From contig NZ_CP050699.1 of NCBI RefSeq assembly GCF_005116675.2, positions 558,001 through 622,000 on the forward strand: a stretch of DNA of 64,000 nucleotides, in the 5' to 3' direction. Source of the DNA: Desulfosediminicola ganghwensis (GTDB lineage Bacteria; Desulfobacterota; Desulfobulbia; Desulfobulbales; Desulfocapsaceae). The notes beneath the pieces are model-generated. The model made no database searches. It was not told where the DNA came from and saw only the letters and a list, made by a program, of their open reading frames with translations. Below, piece by piece: positions 36,730 through 44,971 of the stretch. Within the stretch, counting starts at the first letter, position 1, and every line of letters begins with the position of its first letter. The position numbers and the translations under genes were made by a program.

Positions 36730-36984
36730 TTACTTAGAACCGTCAGCCCACCCCTGTCTGTAACCTATTGTATATCCATGCTCATAGTCGGAGGGAGGAT
36801 CGCCGAACCCTTTTAGTGGTTGAAGCGGACAGAGGGGAGTTAGTGGGGTAAGGCCCGAACCTGAAGCCTGTTTGTACCCTGTGGTATAACCAACTTCAAA
36901 ACCAGCGCAGAATTGGCTGGCATAAGAAGAGACACTAAAAATTAATAGGAAAATTGAAGTAAGTATCAAAATTCTGAATTTCAT
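36730..36984 (-). CDS. Small secreted protein with repeated YTxGYxQ motif
   Basis: This 84-residue protein starts at 36984 after GAGGAGA. The signal peptide ends near SSYA-S. The mature part carries two related segments, VGYTTGYKQA and HGYTIGYRQGW, that flank a Pro-rich linker (GLTPLTPLCPLQP). Two Cys are present. Such glycine-zipper-like repeats occur in small envelope proteins. Function unknown. Confidence 0.6.
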   Translation of the reverse strand: MKFRILILTSIFLLIFSVSSYASQFCAGFEVGYTTGYKQASGSGLTPLTPLCPLQPLKGFGDPPSDYEHGYTIGYRQGWADGSK

Positions 36985-37109
36985 GAGAACGTCTCCTCGT
37001 GTTTAAAATAGGTTATGAAAATGGGGGGGATACGCAAGGCGCTTTTCGCATAAGACCTCTCAATCTCCTTCCCCTGAAAGATGGAGTAAAAATTGTCCTC
37101 AAGCCAATC

Positions 37110-37481
37110 TCAGATTGTCCTCTGAACGTCGTCTACTATTTTAAACAATTCATCGATATTTTTGTCTGTCACTTTTAAGCACATCCCTTCTTTTCCATTG
37201 GTTTTTCTTGTAAAATTTTGCGCATCTGGAAACAACTTTTTGAATTGCTTTTTGGCATTTCGGCATATATCAAAATTTTTCACTTCTGCATTTTCTGTGT
37301 ACTCTAAAGTCAGGCACAAATCGTCACTATGCTCATGAATAAACCAGATCGAGCATCCTCGGCATAACTCCGAAACGACTGCATGTCCCATGCTGTGTTG
37401 CTTGCGGGCCTTCACTTTGCCTGAATCATTTAATTGGCCAAGTTTTTCAGCTACTAATTTCATCTTGTCTTTTGGCAGCAT
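37110..37481 (-). CDS. Small cytoplasmic hypothetical protein
   Basis: This 123-residue soluble protein has a basic N-terminal helix (KDKMKLVAEKLGQL) and a mixed alpha/beta remainder with five Cys (for example ELCRGCSIWF). The C-terminal helix is acidic. The start at 37481 follows AGGAAAGG. No family is recognised. It is the first gene of a minus-strand trio between repeats G and H and may be the cytoplasmic partner of the two exported products. Confidence 0.55.
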   Translation of the reverse strand: MLPKDKMKLVAEKLGQLNDSGKVKARKQHSMGHAVVSELCRGCSIWFIHEHSDDLCLTLEYTENAEVKNFDICRNAKKQFKKLFPDAQNFTRKTNGKEGMCLKVTDKNIDELFKIVDDVQRTI

Positions 37482-37724
37482 CCTTTCCTCCTGAAGTTTG
37501 TGCTTTTAATCCCTATCTCCCCCCCTCAACCAAGGGTTGCATTAACTAGTCAGGCTCAATCATACACGAACACCCAAACCTGACAAACTTTAATATCCGA
37601 CAGGCGCTATCAGTCAGTTCCTAATGACGGCGATGAGGTTTTGACCAGACTACTCCCCCCAGGCAGAAAATCTCAGTGCAACCCAGTGATCCGCTCTGAC
37701 AATTGCTGTAATCTGTCATTCTCC

Positions 37725-38040
37725 CTCCTCAAAACAGCCACATACAAGCACTTTGAAAGGATTCCTGAAGAAACCCATACCCAGGGGGTACAGCTGGGTT
37801 CCAGCCCCCCACAAGTACCTCTATATGCCTCGTTTCGAGAAGACCTCCGTTTTTTCAGGGGCCTCAACACCACAGCCCAAGCCACGAGGTACATCTGTGT
37901 ACTTTGCCCCTCCCCCCTCGTGCACTCTCGCAATCTCAGAATGGATACCCTTGTGGGCATGTGTCCCTCACCGGCCATAAGTAGGTAATCAACATTGGTT
38001 ACCCATCACGAGGACAGACGTTCTCGCCCCAGCGTATTCA
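37725..38040 (+). repeat. Island repeat copy H (core plus type I flank)
   Basis: The core is at 37738-37829 (92 bp). The type I flank shows GAATGGATACCCTTGTGGGC near 37937 and ends in CAGCGTATTCATGA, as copy C does. Confidence 0.78.
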
Positions 38041-38180
38041 TGATTTTCTGAAAGCGGTTGAGGATGCCTTTCAGGTAAGCAATGAAGCTCACCAGGAACA
38101 GATGGTGCAAGTGTTGTCGGCCCCGCTGCGAGCATTTGAATTCGCACTGGTGGTGTTTGACTTGTTACAACGCATGGATT
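38017..38180 (+). pseudogene. Coding relic directly after repeat H
   Basis: A frame from about 38027 to the TAG near 38180 reads RIHDFLKAVEDAFQVSNEAH, then VQVLSAPLRAFEFALVVFDL and QRMD. This protein-like sequence has no start or ribosome site of its own. It looks like the C-terminus of a helical protein cut by the repeat. The parent is not recognised. Confidence 0.35.
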
Positions 38181-38285
38181 AGCGGGAATTTCTGTTACAA
38201 TAATTGAAAGATATGTTTCCTTAGCATCAACATCACATGATGTTCAGGAAGTATTGTTAAGTGCGTTGCCTGTTACCAGCAAATG

Positions 38286-38306
38286 CAACTGCCAAAACTG
38301 CAGTTG
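38286..38306 (-). terminator. Hairpin downstream of the EVE-like gene
   Basis: A 7-bp perfect stem (CAACTGC/GCAGTTG, loop 7 nt) lies 20-40 bases past the minus-strand stop. There is no clear T-run. Confidence 0.4.
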
Positions 38307-38324
38307 TAAGTGTGTTTCCGCTTT

Positions 38325-39269
38325 TTATCTTGAGTTTTCCTCTTCTATCGTAACCGGGGCGTCTCCTTCTCTGTACACCCGCGTGTGGCAATCTGCGCAC
38401 TCCCACTGCGGATCATTGTTGGTAATACAGCAGCCGCCGAGGACCACCTTCCCAAGATCAATGTCGCGTTTGAGTTCAAAGGAAAATGCAGGAAGTCCGT
38501 ATTGGATACTCGCCATCCGTGCTGAACCACACATAGGGCACTTGGAGGGTTTCTGATTAGCTGTGTAAGGTAGGCGTTCTCGTGGTTTTAGCTTTTTCTT
38601 TGAGAGTGAGCTAATAAGACTACCAATACTTCCGTATCGCTTAATAACGTTCTGAACACGTTCTGAACTGACACGTATTATTCCTGGTACTACGTATCCT
38701 TGATCATACCCGAGAGAACTAACCAGTTCATCTTTTGGTACTTTAATGGGAGTAATATTATCCAAAAAACAGATGAGCTCCCATGGTAAGTTGGGGACTA
38801 CCGACCAGAGAGCAGAACCAAGCTCTATACTCCTGATCTTATGAATAACTTGACCATAGTATGAGAAAACGCCCGTTCCTTTTAAAGAGAACAACACATA
38901 GTCTCCTGGTTGCATTGCTTTGAATTTACTGAGACTATTTTTTGTCATTGCCCAGCATCTAAATTTCTCTTCACCTTTTAGAGATTTTTTTAAAGCATTG
39001 TAATCTTGAGTAGAAAGGTTTTCTCTGGCATTTGATAAAGGTACTGGATTGCAAATAGTTGCATCCAGGTTTTCTTCATTTGCCGGAGCTAAGTACAGAC
39101 CACTTCCTGGGCTTATTCCACCCAAAAGACTTTCGCCAACTTGTTGACAATTTTTCTCATAATAATCAAGGATTCTCTCAATAACAGTAGCAGGGGTATC
39201 AACAAGAGGGATGCTATGTGCTTGAAGGCGAGAAAAGATTGAATCTGATATTCGAATAACTCTGCTCAT
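38325..39269 (-). CDS. EVE/PUA-like domain protein with zinc ribbon
   Basis: In this 314-residue protein the first 40 residues resemble a ribbon-helix-helix-type DNA-binding arm. Residues of about 100-190 have the EVE/YTH-like pattern (FRCWAMTKNSLSKFKAMQPGD, then YYGQVIHKI and ALWSVVPNLPWELICFLDN), a fold that reads modified bases. The C-terminus has C-x2-C (SKCPMCGS) and C-x2-C (WECADCHT), a zinc ribbon. It may recognise modified or foreign nucleic acid, as in other EVE-based restriction proteins, but no nuclease motif is seen. It lies between repeats H and I. Confidence 0.7.
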   Translation of the reverse strand: MSRVIRISDSIFSRLQAHSIPLVDTPATVIERILDYYEKNCQQVGESLLGGISPGSGLYLAPANEENLDATICNPVPLSNARENLSTQDYNALKKSLKGEEKFRCWAMTKNSLSKFKAMQPGDYVLFSLKGTGVFSYYGQVIHKIRSIELGSALWSVVPNLPWELICFLDNITPIKVPKDELVSSLGYDQGYVVPGIIRVSSERVQNVIKRYGSIGSLISSLSKKKLKPRERLPYTANQKPSKCPMCGSARMASIQYGLPAFSFELKRDIDLGKVVLGGCCITNNDPQWECADCHTRVYREGDAPVTIEEENSR

Positions 39270-39424
39270 TATATTATCCTCCAGATTATGCCATTAGATG
39301 ATTTTTTGTAACATTGTAACACCTACTGGGGGGTGTAGGTCAAACAGAATATGTTACGTTTTAATGCTGCAAGTCTTTGCCCCAAAACGGGCTAGGCTAG
39401 GCTCTGCAATTTTTTATTACTTGC

Positions 39425-39690
39425 TCAGAATTAACCGCATATCAGCACTTTAAATAATTTCTCCTTCAAGTTCACACTTTGGAGTGCATAGGGTTAGAAA
39501 TCTGCAAAAGTGCCCCTTTATGCTGTTGTCTGGTTCCCTCTAACTTTTTTCGAGGACCTTGATCAACAGCCCACCCAAGATGGTACACCTCTCCACACCT
39601 CCCCCCTACCCCCTCATGGAACATCTCCACCTCGGAATGGGTCCCCCTTTTGGCTTGCCACCCTCACCCCGGCCCTGGCAGAGGAGTAAC
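39425..39690 (+). repeat. Island repeat copy I (core plus type I flank)
   Basis: The core is at 39435-39523 (89 bp). The type I flank retains CCCTCATGGAACATCTCCAC and GAATGGGTCCCCC, then ends at the small terminase gene. It is the last copy before the replication/packaging module. Confidence 0.78.
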
Positions 39691-39695
39691 AGACC

Positions 39696-40196
39696 TCACT
39701 CATCATCACCATCATGGGAAAAACTGCCATCAGGCTCGGCAATCAACTCCAGTACCCCGTCATCCTCAAGCCTCTTGATCCTCTCCCGGATCTCCTCCAT
39801 GGACAGCTGTGCCAGCTCCTCCTGGAGTCCAATGTCTAACTCAAGCTTTGTCATAAAATCACCCTCAGATTTGGCCAGGCACTCAAGGGCCTTTAACCTG
39901 TGGCGCATGGCCACCGGCATCTCCTTCAGCTTTCCTTCCACCATCTTCAGGTCAGGCTCCAGGCCCAGTGCGATACGGGTCCATAACTCTTGCCGCTCCT
40001 GGCGGTTGAGGATGCGCTCCCGGTGTTCACGACTTTCTCTTTCGGTGATCGCGGCCCGGATATTAACATTGGTCAACAGCCGGTTACCCTGCTGGGTCGG
40101 ATGGGCATACCCTGCCCGGCGTGCCGCCTCAGTGGCATTTCCGCAATAAAAGTCCAAAAACATCTGTTGCTTGGGAGTGAATTTCGGCCTTGTCAT
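39696..40196 (-). CDS. Phage terminase small subunit
   Basis: This 166-residue protein starts at 40196 behind AAGGTG. It has the Terminase_2-type N-terminal helix-turn-helix: FTPKQQMFLDFYCGNATEAARRAGYAHP and RLLTNVNIRAAI. An acidic helical C-terminus follows. The small subunit recognises the packaging start site of phage DNA. No large terminase gene is present in the island, so it would act with a helper phage's large subunit, as small terminases of phage satellites do. Confidence 0.85.
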   Translation of the reverse strand: MTRPKFTPKQQMFLDFYCGNATEAARRAGYAHPTQQGNRLLTNVNIRAAITERESREHRERILNRQERQELWTRIALGLEPDLKMVEGKLKEMPVAMRHRLKALECLAKSEGDFMTKLELDIGLQEELAQLSMEEIRERIKRLEDDGVLELIAEPDGSFSHDGDDE

Positions 40197-40345
40197 CTCG
40201 ACACCTTTCCACAATTTTTTTTCTCACGGCCTGCATCCCCCTCTCCCCCCACCAAGGGGATGACATGTGCCCCCAATCCTCTGTTGGCAAGATCAGGGGG
40301 CACATACTTTATGTCGCAGCTTCAGCAAACCGGCTTACATCATAA

Positions 40346-40675
40346 CTATCTTTCAGGGGGATGAAGCGGATCACGCCAGGGGTTAAAATCATTGCGGGTA
40401 GGATGAAGCCGCGACAAGTCAGTAATTTTATGAAGCTCCTGGACTGCCCCCCTAGCACTTCCAGGATACTTTTTATACCACAGCGCAACATAACTCGGTA
40501 TCATCAATGGGCAAGAGGCCAAGAATGTAACTATGACATCTTGGGTTTCATGAGCATCTTGGGATGCGCCAAAAGATTCTGCCTTCATCTCGTTGAGCAA
40601 AGCAACCAACTTATCATGTCGCTCTTTTTGATCCATCAGTATCTCCTCAATCTCGTCAGTACGAAAACAATCCAT
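40346..40675 (-). CDS. Small hypothetical island protein
   Basis: This 109-residue protein starts at 40675 behind AGGAGA. The N-terminal helix is charged (RTDEIEEILMDQKERHDKLV), followed by a hydrophobic stretch (DVIVTFLASCPLMIPSYVAL) and a basic C-terminus ending in HPPER. It lies between the small terminase and primase genes and is read in the same direction. Function unknown. Confidence 0.55.
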   Translation of the reverse strand: MDCFRTDEIEEILMDQKERHDKLVALLNEMKAESFGASQDAHETQDVIVTFLASCPLMIPSYVALWYKKYPGSARGAVQELHKITDLSRLHPTRNDFNPWRDPLHPPER

Positions 40676-40776
40676 ATTCCATTCTCCTAAAAATTGATTT
40701 TTTATTAAGCTGATTCCAATAGATTGTTATGCTTATCCTGTCTACGTCTTCATGTTTTTCTCCTCTTTGTTACTGA

Positions 40777-42147
40777 TCACGGGATACCCGCATCGATTAT
40801 TGGTTTACCTCGGCCTATACTTCCAAATTGATATCGGCTGATCTGTCGCGGTGGATCCACCTGAGAGGCACAATCTCCACAGAGTTCAACACACTGGCTG
40901 CGGTTACACCATTCTGCTGACATCAACATCCCCCTCTGCATTGGACACTTATGGTCTTGAGCATTTTTCAGTATGCAGGACTCCAGATCTTCAGGTAACC
41001 GCTGTCCGCCATCAGTCTCTTTTCCCGATAGAGGAAACCGACAAACCGGGCCTTTCTCATTGGTCACCAAACAGTCACAGGCCTCGCATGGAAACGGGAT
41101 TTTCAGATTATCAGTTGCTTGAGGCAAGACTGTCTCCGCCTGTTGACCTGTTGGCTTACACTCGACTAACCTCCTTGCTGCCCGGAGCCAGATATTCAGA
41201 TCGTGACCCTTAAGGTATGCCTCGGTATGATCCTTCGCCCCCCAAGACCCTGGTAACGGCGCCCTGGCCGCGTTCGGTAGATATGCAATCCACCGTTGCC
41301 ATGACGACTTGGCACCGGCTTCATCGTTATCGAGAGAAACCAGAACAAAGGGGCGCTGAGATAATCTCCGTTTCAATTCGACACTCGGACCGTTGCTGGT
41401 ACTGCCAGCGGCAATTATCATCACAGGGGTGGTAAGTTCTTGTGCCAGAAGCATGCCATCAAGTTCACTCTCCACCACTAAAGCCGGAGCCTCCAGAGCG
41501 GCATCAATGATCAGGGGTTCATTACCCGAGCCGGGCAGGACATAATACTTGCCATACTCTTCTGGGTTATCTCGTCGGATCCTGATCCGGTCGGGGCCAG
41601 GAATTATCAGCCCGGCAGGGAGGAAGTATTTTTTCGTCTTTCCATCCTGCCTCAGTTCTTCAGGTAATCCCCAGGCCACCCTGTCATCAAAGAGGTTCTG
41701 CGGTAACCATCCAAGATCAAAGCGCACTATAGTCTCTCGAGTTAAGCCACGTTCTACTCGCAACCTCTCAACCATCTCCGCATCCTCGAGGAGTATTTGG
41801 TGGGTCACGGCTTGAAACTCTTGGGCCCTCTCAATCCAACCGTCTGGCGGTGTACACCCACCCTTGTCGACAATCAGTTTTTTAAAATCGACTCCACCTT
41901 TATGCTTGGCCGACGGCTGTTTCCCGGTGAGGGCTGCCGCTTGCTCAAAAGTCATTCCTCGGAAACGCCTGAGATAGTCGATCTCATCGCCTGAGATGTC
42001 GCATCCCCTGCAAAAGAATCGCTCTCTGTTGTCAGTCCGGACAATAAACCGGTCCTCACCACCACAGGCCGGGCAGGGGCAACAATACTCATCCCGGCAT
42101 TTTCGCCGTGGTTCAAAACCGTCTTCTGTAAGAAGGTCGAGCAGCAT
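40777..42147 (-). CDS. Primase with zinc finger, Toprim domain and Cys-rich tail
   Basis: This 456-residue protein starts at 42147 near GGGAG; a longer start at 42258 is less likely. The N-terminal zinc-binding domain (YCCPCPACGGEDRF and ERFFCRGCDISGDEIDYLRR) matches phage/plasmid primases. The Toprim-type region follows (LVVESELDGMLLAQEL with the acidic E-x-E/D residues, and FVLVSLDNDEAGAK). The last 100 residues are unusually Cys-rich (for example PCEACDCLV, HKCPMQRG and CVELCGDC), probably an extra metal cluster. It primes replication of the excised island. Confidence 0.87.
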   Translation of the reverse strand: MLLDLLTEDGFEPRRKCRDEYCCPCPACGGEDRFIVRTDNRERFFCRGCDISGDEIDYLRRFRGMTFEQAAALTGKQPSAKHKGGVDFKKLIVDKGGCTPPDGWIERAQEFQAVTHQILLEDAEMVERLRVERGLTRETIVRFDLGWLPQNLFDDRVAWGLPEELRQDGKTKKYFLPAGLIIPGPDRIRIRRDNPEEYGKYYVLPGSGNEPLIIDAALEAPALVVESELDGMLLAQELTTPVMIIAAGSTSNGPSVELKRRLSQRPFVLVSLDNDEAGAKSSWQRWIAYLPNAARAPLPGSWGAKDHTEAYLKGHDLNIWLRAARRLVECKPTGQQAETVLPQATDNLKIPFPCEACDCLVTNEKGPVCRFPLSGKETDGGQRLPEDLESCILKNAQDHKCPMQRGMLMSAEWCNRSQCVELCGDCASQVDPPRQISRYQFGSIGRGKPIIDAGIP

Positions 42148-42367
42148 GTCCCTCTGTCTCCCTGATAGGCCTCCAAAAAAACAGCACCGATTAAATTCAG
42201 TTTGGCAGCAAGGGGTGGGGGGGGTATTTTTTACAAAACTACAAAACTGAATTTGCACCCAGCGGCCTGTATCCCTTATGCCTGTTGTGTTTGGTAGTTT
42301 TGTAGTTTTTTAATATATATAGAATATCAGTATGCCCCCCCGCACCTTGTTGCCAAACAGGATTGCC

Positions 42368-43552
42368 TTATGACTCCTCTGGTAACTCGATTAGATGGGC
42401 GTTTCTCTTGCCGAGAGTATAGACAAACATTTTTCCCGATCTGTGCGTTGCGTCCCGTGGCTCAGCGTTCTGCACGATCAGCTTTCGAACTCGCCCTTTC
42501 CCTGCGCCAGTCAGGTCTGCAACATATTCAACCATTTTTCCCTGCAATACTGGCTTACGTATCAATGAGAGGTATTTTTTTGCAGCTTTCAGGATCTCGT
42601 CATCAGTTGCTTTCGGGGCGGCGGTGGCTTCTCTGTCGATTGTTTCGAGAGGTTTATCGTAAAACGTGACCTCCCTTGCTTCTGAGACATGAAATGACAT
42701 GGGTTTGAACACTCCACGCACTTTGGCACCTTTGTCCGGGTTCACGACGGTAGTCACGTCGATACCACCGTTGGGGTTGGAGGTGCGTTCGAGGTAAATC
42801 AACTCGTCGGAGTCAGCGCGAACATCACCAACACCTTCGAAAACGAGATTGCCATCATTGTCCCGGTGCTTATTGGCGTGCCCAAGCAGGACCACCGTCC
42901 CTCCCAGGTTCGCAATCTTCCTAACCAACACGTAAAATTCCTTCACGCTTGCTTTCGCCATTAGGTTAGTCGCCTTTTTCAGGGTGTCTATAATCAACAC
43001 CCACCCTGCGAGGTTGGCGTGGGAATCAGCTATCACCTTGAGAGTTTCAAGCAACCCCTCCATGGTGGTGCCAGGATTGACATCGGGGTTGAGGAGCATA
43101 AACCCATACTTGTCAGCAACCTCCTTCATTTGTTTGTGGTCACTGGCTGGGGAATCCGCGTCGATATACCAGACCTTGAGTCCCAATTTCGCAAGGTGAG
43201 GTGCGACATGGTAATACAGCAGAGTGGTCTTTCCACCGCCCGGCATTGCTATGATGGTGATAACGTGGCTTTTGATGATGAGGTTCTCAAATAAAAACTC
43301 CTCATTGCCGAGTTTTTGGACATAATCATCGGTCACGAGATACGCCTCCAACAGTGTTTCAGGATTTGTTGTCGTCTGATTCGGGTCAGGCCCTGCCGAT
43401 TTACTCTTTGATGATTGTGCATATTTTTGCTGCTCGGCCTCTCCCTGTTGACGCATCTCTTTGCTGAGGCGGTCAACCCTATCATCATCGAACTTCGACG
43501 GCACATTCGGCCGTTCCATGCCGATGAATTCTGTCAGATCGATCTTCGCCAT
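42368..43552 (-). CDS. RecA-fold RepA-like helicase ATPase
   Basis: This 394-residue protein starts at 43552 after AGGGAG; an upstream GTG at 43636 is less likely. Walker A AMPGGGKTTLLYY (about residue 110) and Walker B GWVLIIDTL (about 185) are followed by VVLLGHANK, the RecA/DnaB-like motif of RepA-type hexameric helicases used by satellite and plasmid replicons. The C-terminal part has a winged-helix-like segment (LQGKMVEYVADLTGAGKGRV). It functions with the primase just downstream in the same operon. Confidence 0.85.
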   Translation of the reverse strand: MAKIDLTEFIGMERPNVPSKFDDDRVDRLSKEMRQQGEAEQQKYAQSSKSKSAGPDPNQTTTNPETLLEAYLVTDDYVQKLGNEEFLFENLIIKSHVITIIAMPGGGKTTLLYYHVAPHLAKLGLKVWYIDADSPASDHKQMKEVADKYGFMLLNPDVNPGTTMEGLLETLKVIADSHANLAGWVLIIDTLKKATNLMAKASVKEFYVLVRKIANLGGTVVLLGHANKHRDNDGNLVFEGVGDVRADSDELIYLERTSNPNGGIDVTTVVNPDKGAKVRGVFKPMSFHVSEAREVTFYDKPLETIDREATAAPKATDDEILKAAKKYLSLIRKPVLQGKMVEYVADLTGAGKGRVRKLIVQNAEPRDATHRSGKMFVYTLGKRNAHLIELPEES

Positions 43553-43638
43553 TTTCAGGCTCCCTGTAATGTCATGACGTGTTTCCTTATCCTGCACGGA
43601 TATTCGGCTGGTCGCACTTGCCACTGTCACCACCAAGT

Positions 43639-43974
43639 TTAGGTGATCGAACTTTTGTCAATTCTGGCTAACCTGAAAGGGTAAAGGGGGCAGCCTAAAT
43701 CTCCACAATTCACGACCTCTGATCGACTTTCACCCATACACTCAAAGCAGTAATCCCTGATCGCCTGCTTTCTCTGTTCTGGATCCTGCTTTCCTTTGCC
43801 TGAGTGAAAGGGGTTCAGTGGACAATTGCCATAATCACAGTTGACCCAGTACCTTCTCCTGCCGGCGCAACAGTCCTCCAGGCATTTTTGCTTTATCGCT
43901 TGACGACGGCTTATGCCGACTCCACGCTGCTTTCCTGACTTTTTGGGATCCTGTTTTTTTTCCTTCATTTGCAT
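43639..43974 (-). CDS. Cys-rich zinc-finger-like protein with two repeats
   Basis: This protein has 111 residues from ATG 43974, or 109 from ATG 43968, which has the better spacing to GAGGGGGG. Two repeats share the pattern C-x2-C ... V-x-C-x4-C-P-L-x-P-F (KCLEDCCAG ... NCDYGNCPLNPF and YCFECMGE ... NCGDLGCPLYPFR). Such small zinc proteins are frequent in phage replication regions. The basic N-terminus favours nucleic-acid binding. Confidence 0.7.
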   Translation of the reverse strand: MQMKEKKQDPKKSGKQRGVGISRRQAIKQKCLEDCCAGRRRYWVNCDYGNCPLNPFHSGKGKQDPEQRKQAIRDYCFECMGESRSEVVNCGDLGCPLYPFRLARIDKSSIT

Positions 43975-44243
43975 CCCCCCTCTCTCTTGAACGTAGGCGT
44001 CCAGTTCAAGACGCTCATAAAAGATAACTGAGGTCCTGTGGTTGCTACCGCCAGGTAAACCACAGGCACCCGCCAAGCCGGATCAAGTTTTTGCTTTTGG
44101 CATTGGCTCCACGACGCCAGCATTGACGCCCTCGGTTTGCCAGGGTGGTCATAGCCATTAATAACAGGTAAGACAGAGGGATTCAGATCCAACTGGACTG
44201 TCACAGGTGCCCTGAACGGAGAATCATTTTGAGTTATTGTCAT
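43975..44243 (-). pseudogene. Frameshifted AlpA-like (HTH_17) gene
   Basis: The gene starts at 44243 behind AAGGAGTT. Up to about 44045 the frame gives PRASMLASWSQCQKQKLDPA and WRVPVVYL, similar to the recognition region of AlpA-type proteins. The matching C-terminal part (FYERLELDAYVQER, compare YERQELDAYKEKQR in the neighbouring intact gene) is then in another frame. A single frameshift would join them, so this looks like a broken duplicate of the 44309 gene. Confidence 0.45.
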
Positions 44244-44308
44244 GTCGAACTCCTTCTTGACCAACAAGGTGCCCACTCAGGGTGAGCCCTTGTTGATTCC
44301 TCTCACTT

Positions 44309-44617
44309 TTAGTAGCTCGTCTTGACCCTCTGCTTTTCCTTATAAGCGTCCAATTCCTGACGCTCATACCTGACATTTGACCCCACCTTCAAATAATTAG
44401 GTCCAACCCCCTGATGCCGCCATGATGCCATGGTTTGTGGCTGAACCCCCAACTGTATGGCAGCCTCTTTCTCCGTGTACGGTTCGTCATTGCGAGCATG
44501 GGCCAATACACGATCATTATTCAATGCATCCAGGACCGCTTCGTAGACAATTTTTTTCAGTACCTCACCCTGCTCTCTCTCGATCTCCACGTGCCAATTG
44601 CTGTTACTCGTGTTCAT
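44309..44617 (-). CDS. AlpA/excisionase-type helix-turn-helix protein
   Basis: This 102-residue protein has a C-terminal HTH_17/AlpA domain: YTEKEAAIQLGVQPQTMASW, then RHQGVGPNYLKVGSNVRYER and QELDAY. Proteins of this type control integrase expression or act directly as recombination directionality factors in P4-like elements. It is the first gene of the minus-strand right-end operon, closest to attR. That is the expected position for an excisionase. Confidence 0.85.
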   Translation of the reverse strand: MNTSNSNWHVEIEREQGEVLKKIVYEAVLDALNNDRVLAHARNDEPYTEKEAAIQLGVQPQTMASWRHQGVGPNYLKVGSNVRYERQELDAYKEKQRVKTSY

Positions 44618-44971
44618 AAAATGCCTCCATAAATTGGAATTGGGGAAAAATGCCCTCTCCCTATAGAGATGTGGAAAATAAGCCGGATCTTATTTTCGTG
44701 GATGGCAGCAAGAGGAGGATCTGTCAGACAAACATCCGATCAGGAAAGCAGAAAAAACCAGGAAACTTGAATATTACGAACTGAGTCGACCAGTGGAGTA
44801 TAGGGCTCGTGCTGTCTTTTATTGTCAGAGAGGTGTTGCAGACTAATCGGGCAACAGAGGAGTAGGGGTGAAACCCAAGTCGGGGTTCAGGAGGTTATGA
44901 TAGCGGAGGGGAGTAGGCAGTCTCAAGAACGCTACCACAATAGCCCTACATGGATAGCTTTTGTGCCGTCC
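44618..44971. other. Intergenic region between alpA-like gene and attR
   Basis: This gap of about 350 bases contains the promoter of the minus-strand operon and a small hairpin (AACCC ... GGGTT near 44874-44894). It probably holds the right-end integrase/excisionase binding region. No gene was seen. Confidence 0.4.

Noticed and set aside
18988-39523. Classical integron attC sites
   Set aside because: The repeats are palindromic, co-oriented and separate genes, but no RYYYAAC/GTTRRRY boxes are consistently placed at their ends, cassette genes occur in both orientations, and no IntI-type integrase is present. An integron-like function remains open, but the label is not supported.
18960-39690. 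CRISPR array
   Set aside because: The repeats are too long, too far apart and separated by genes; there are no short regular spacers and no cas genes.
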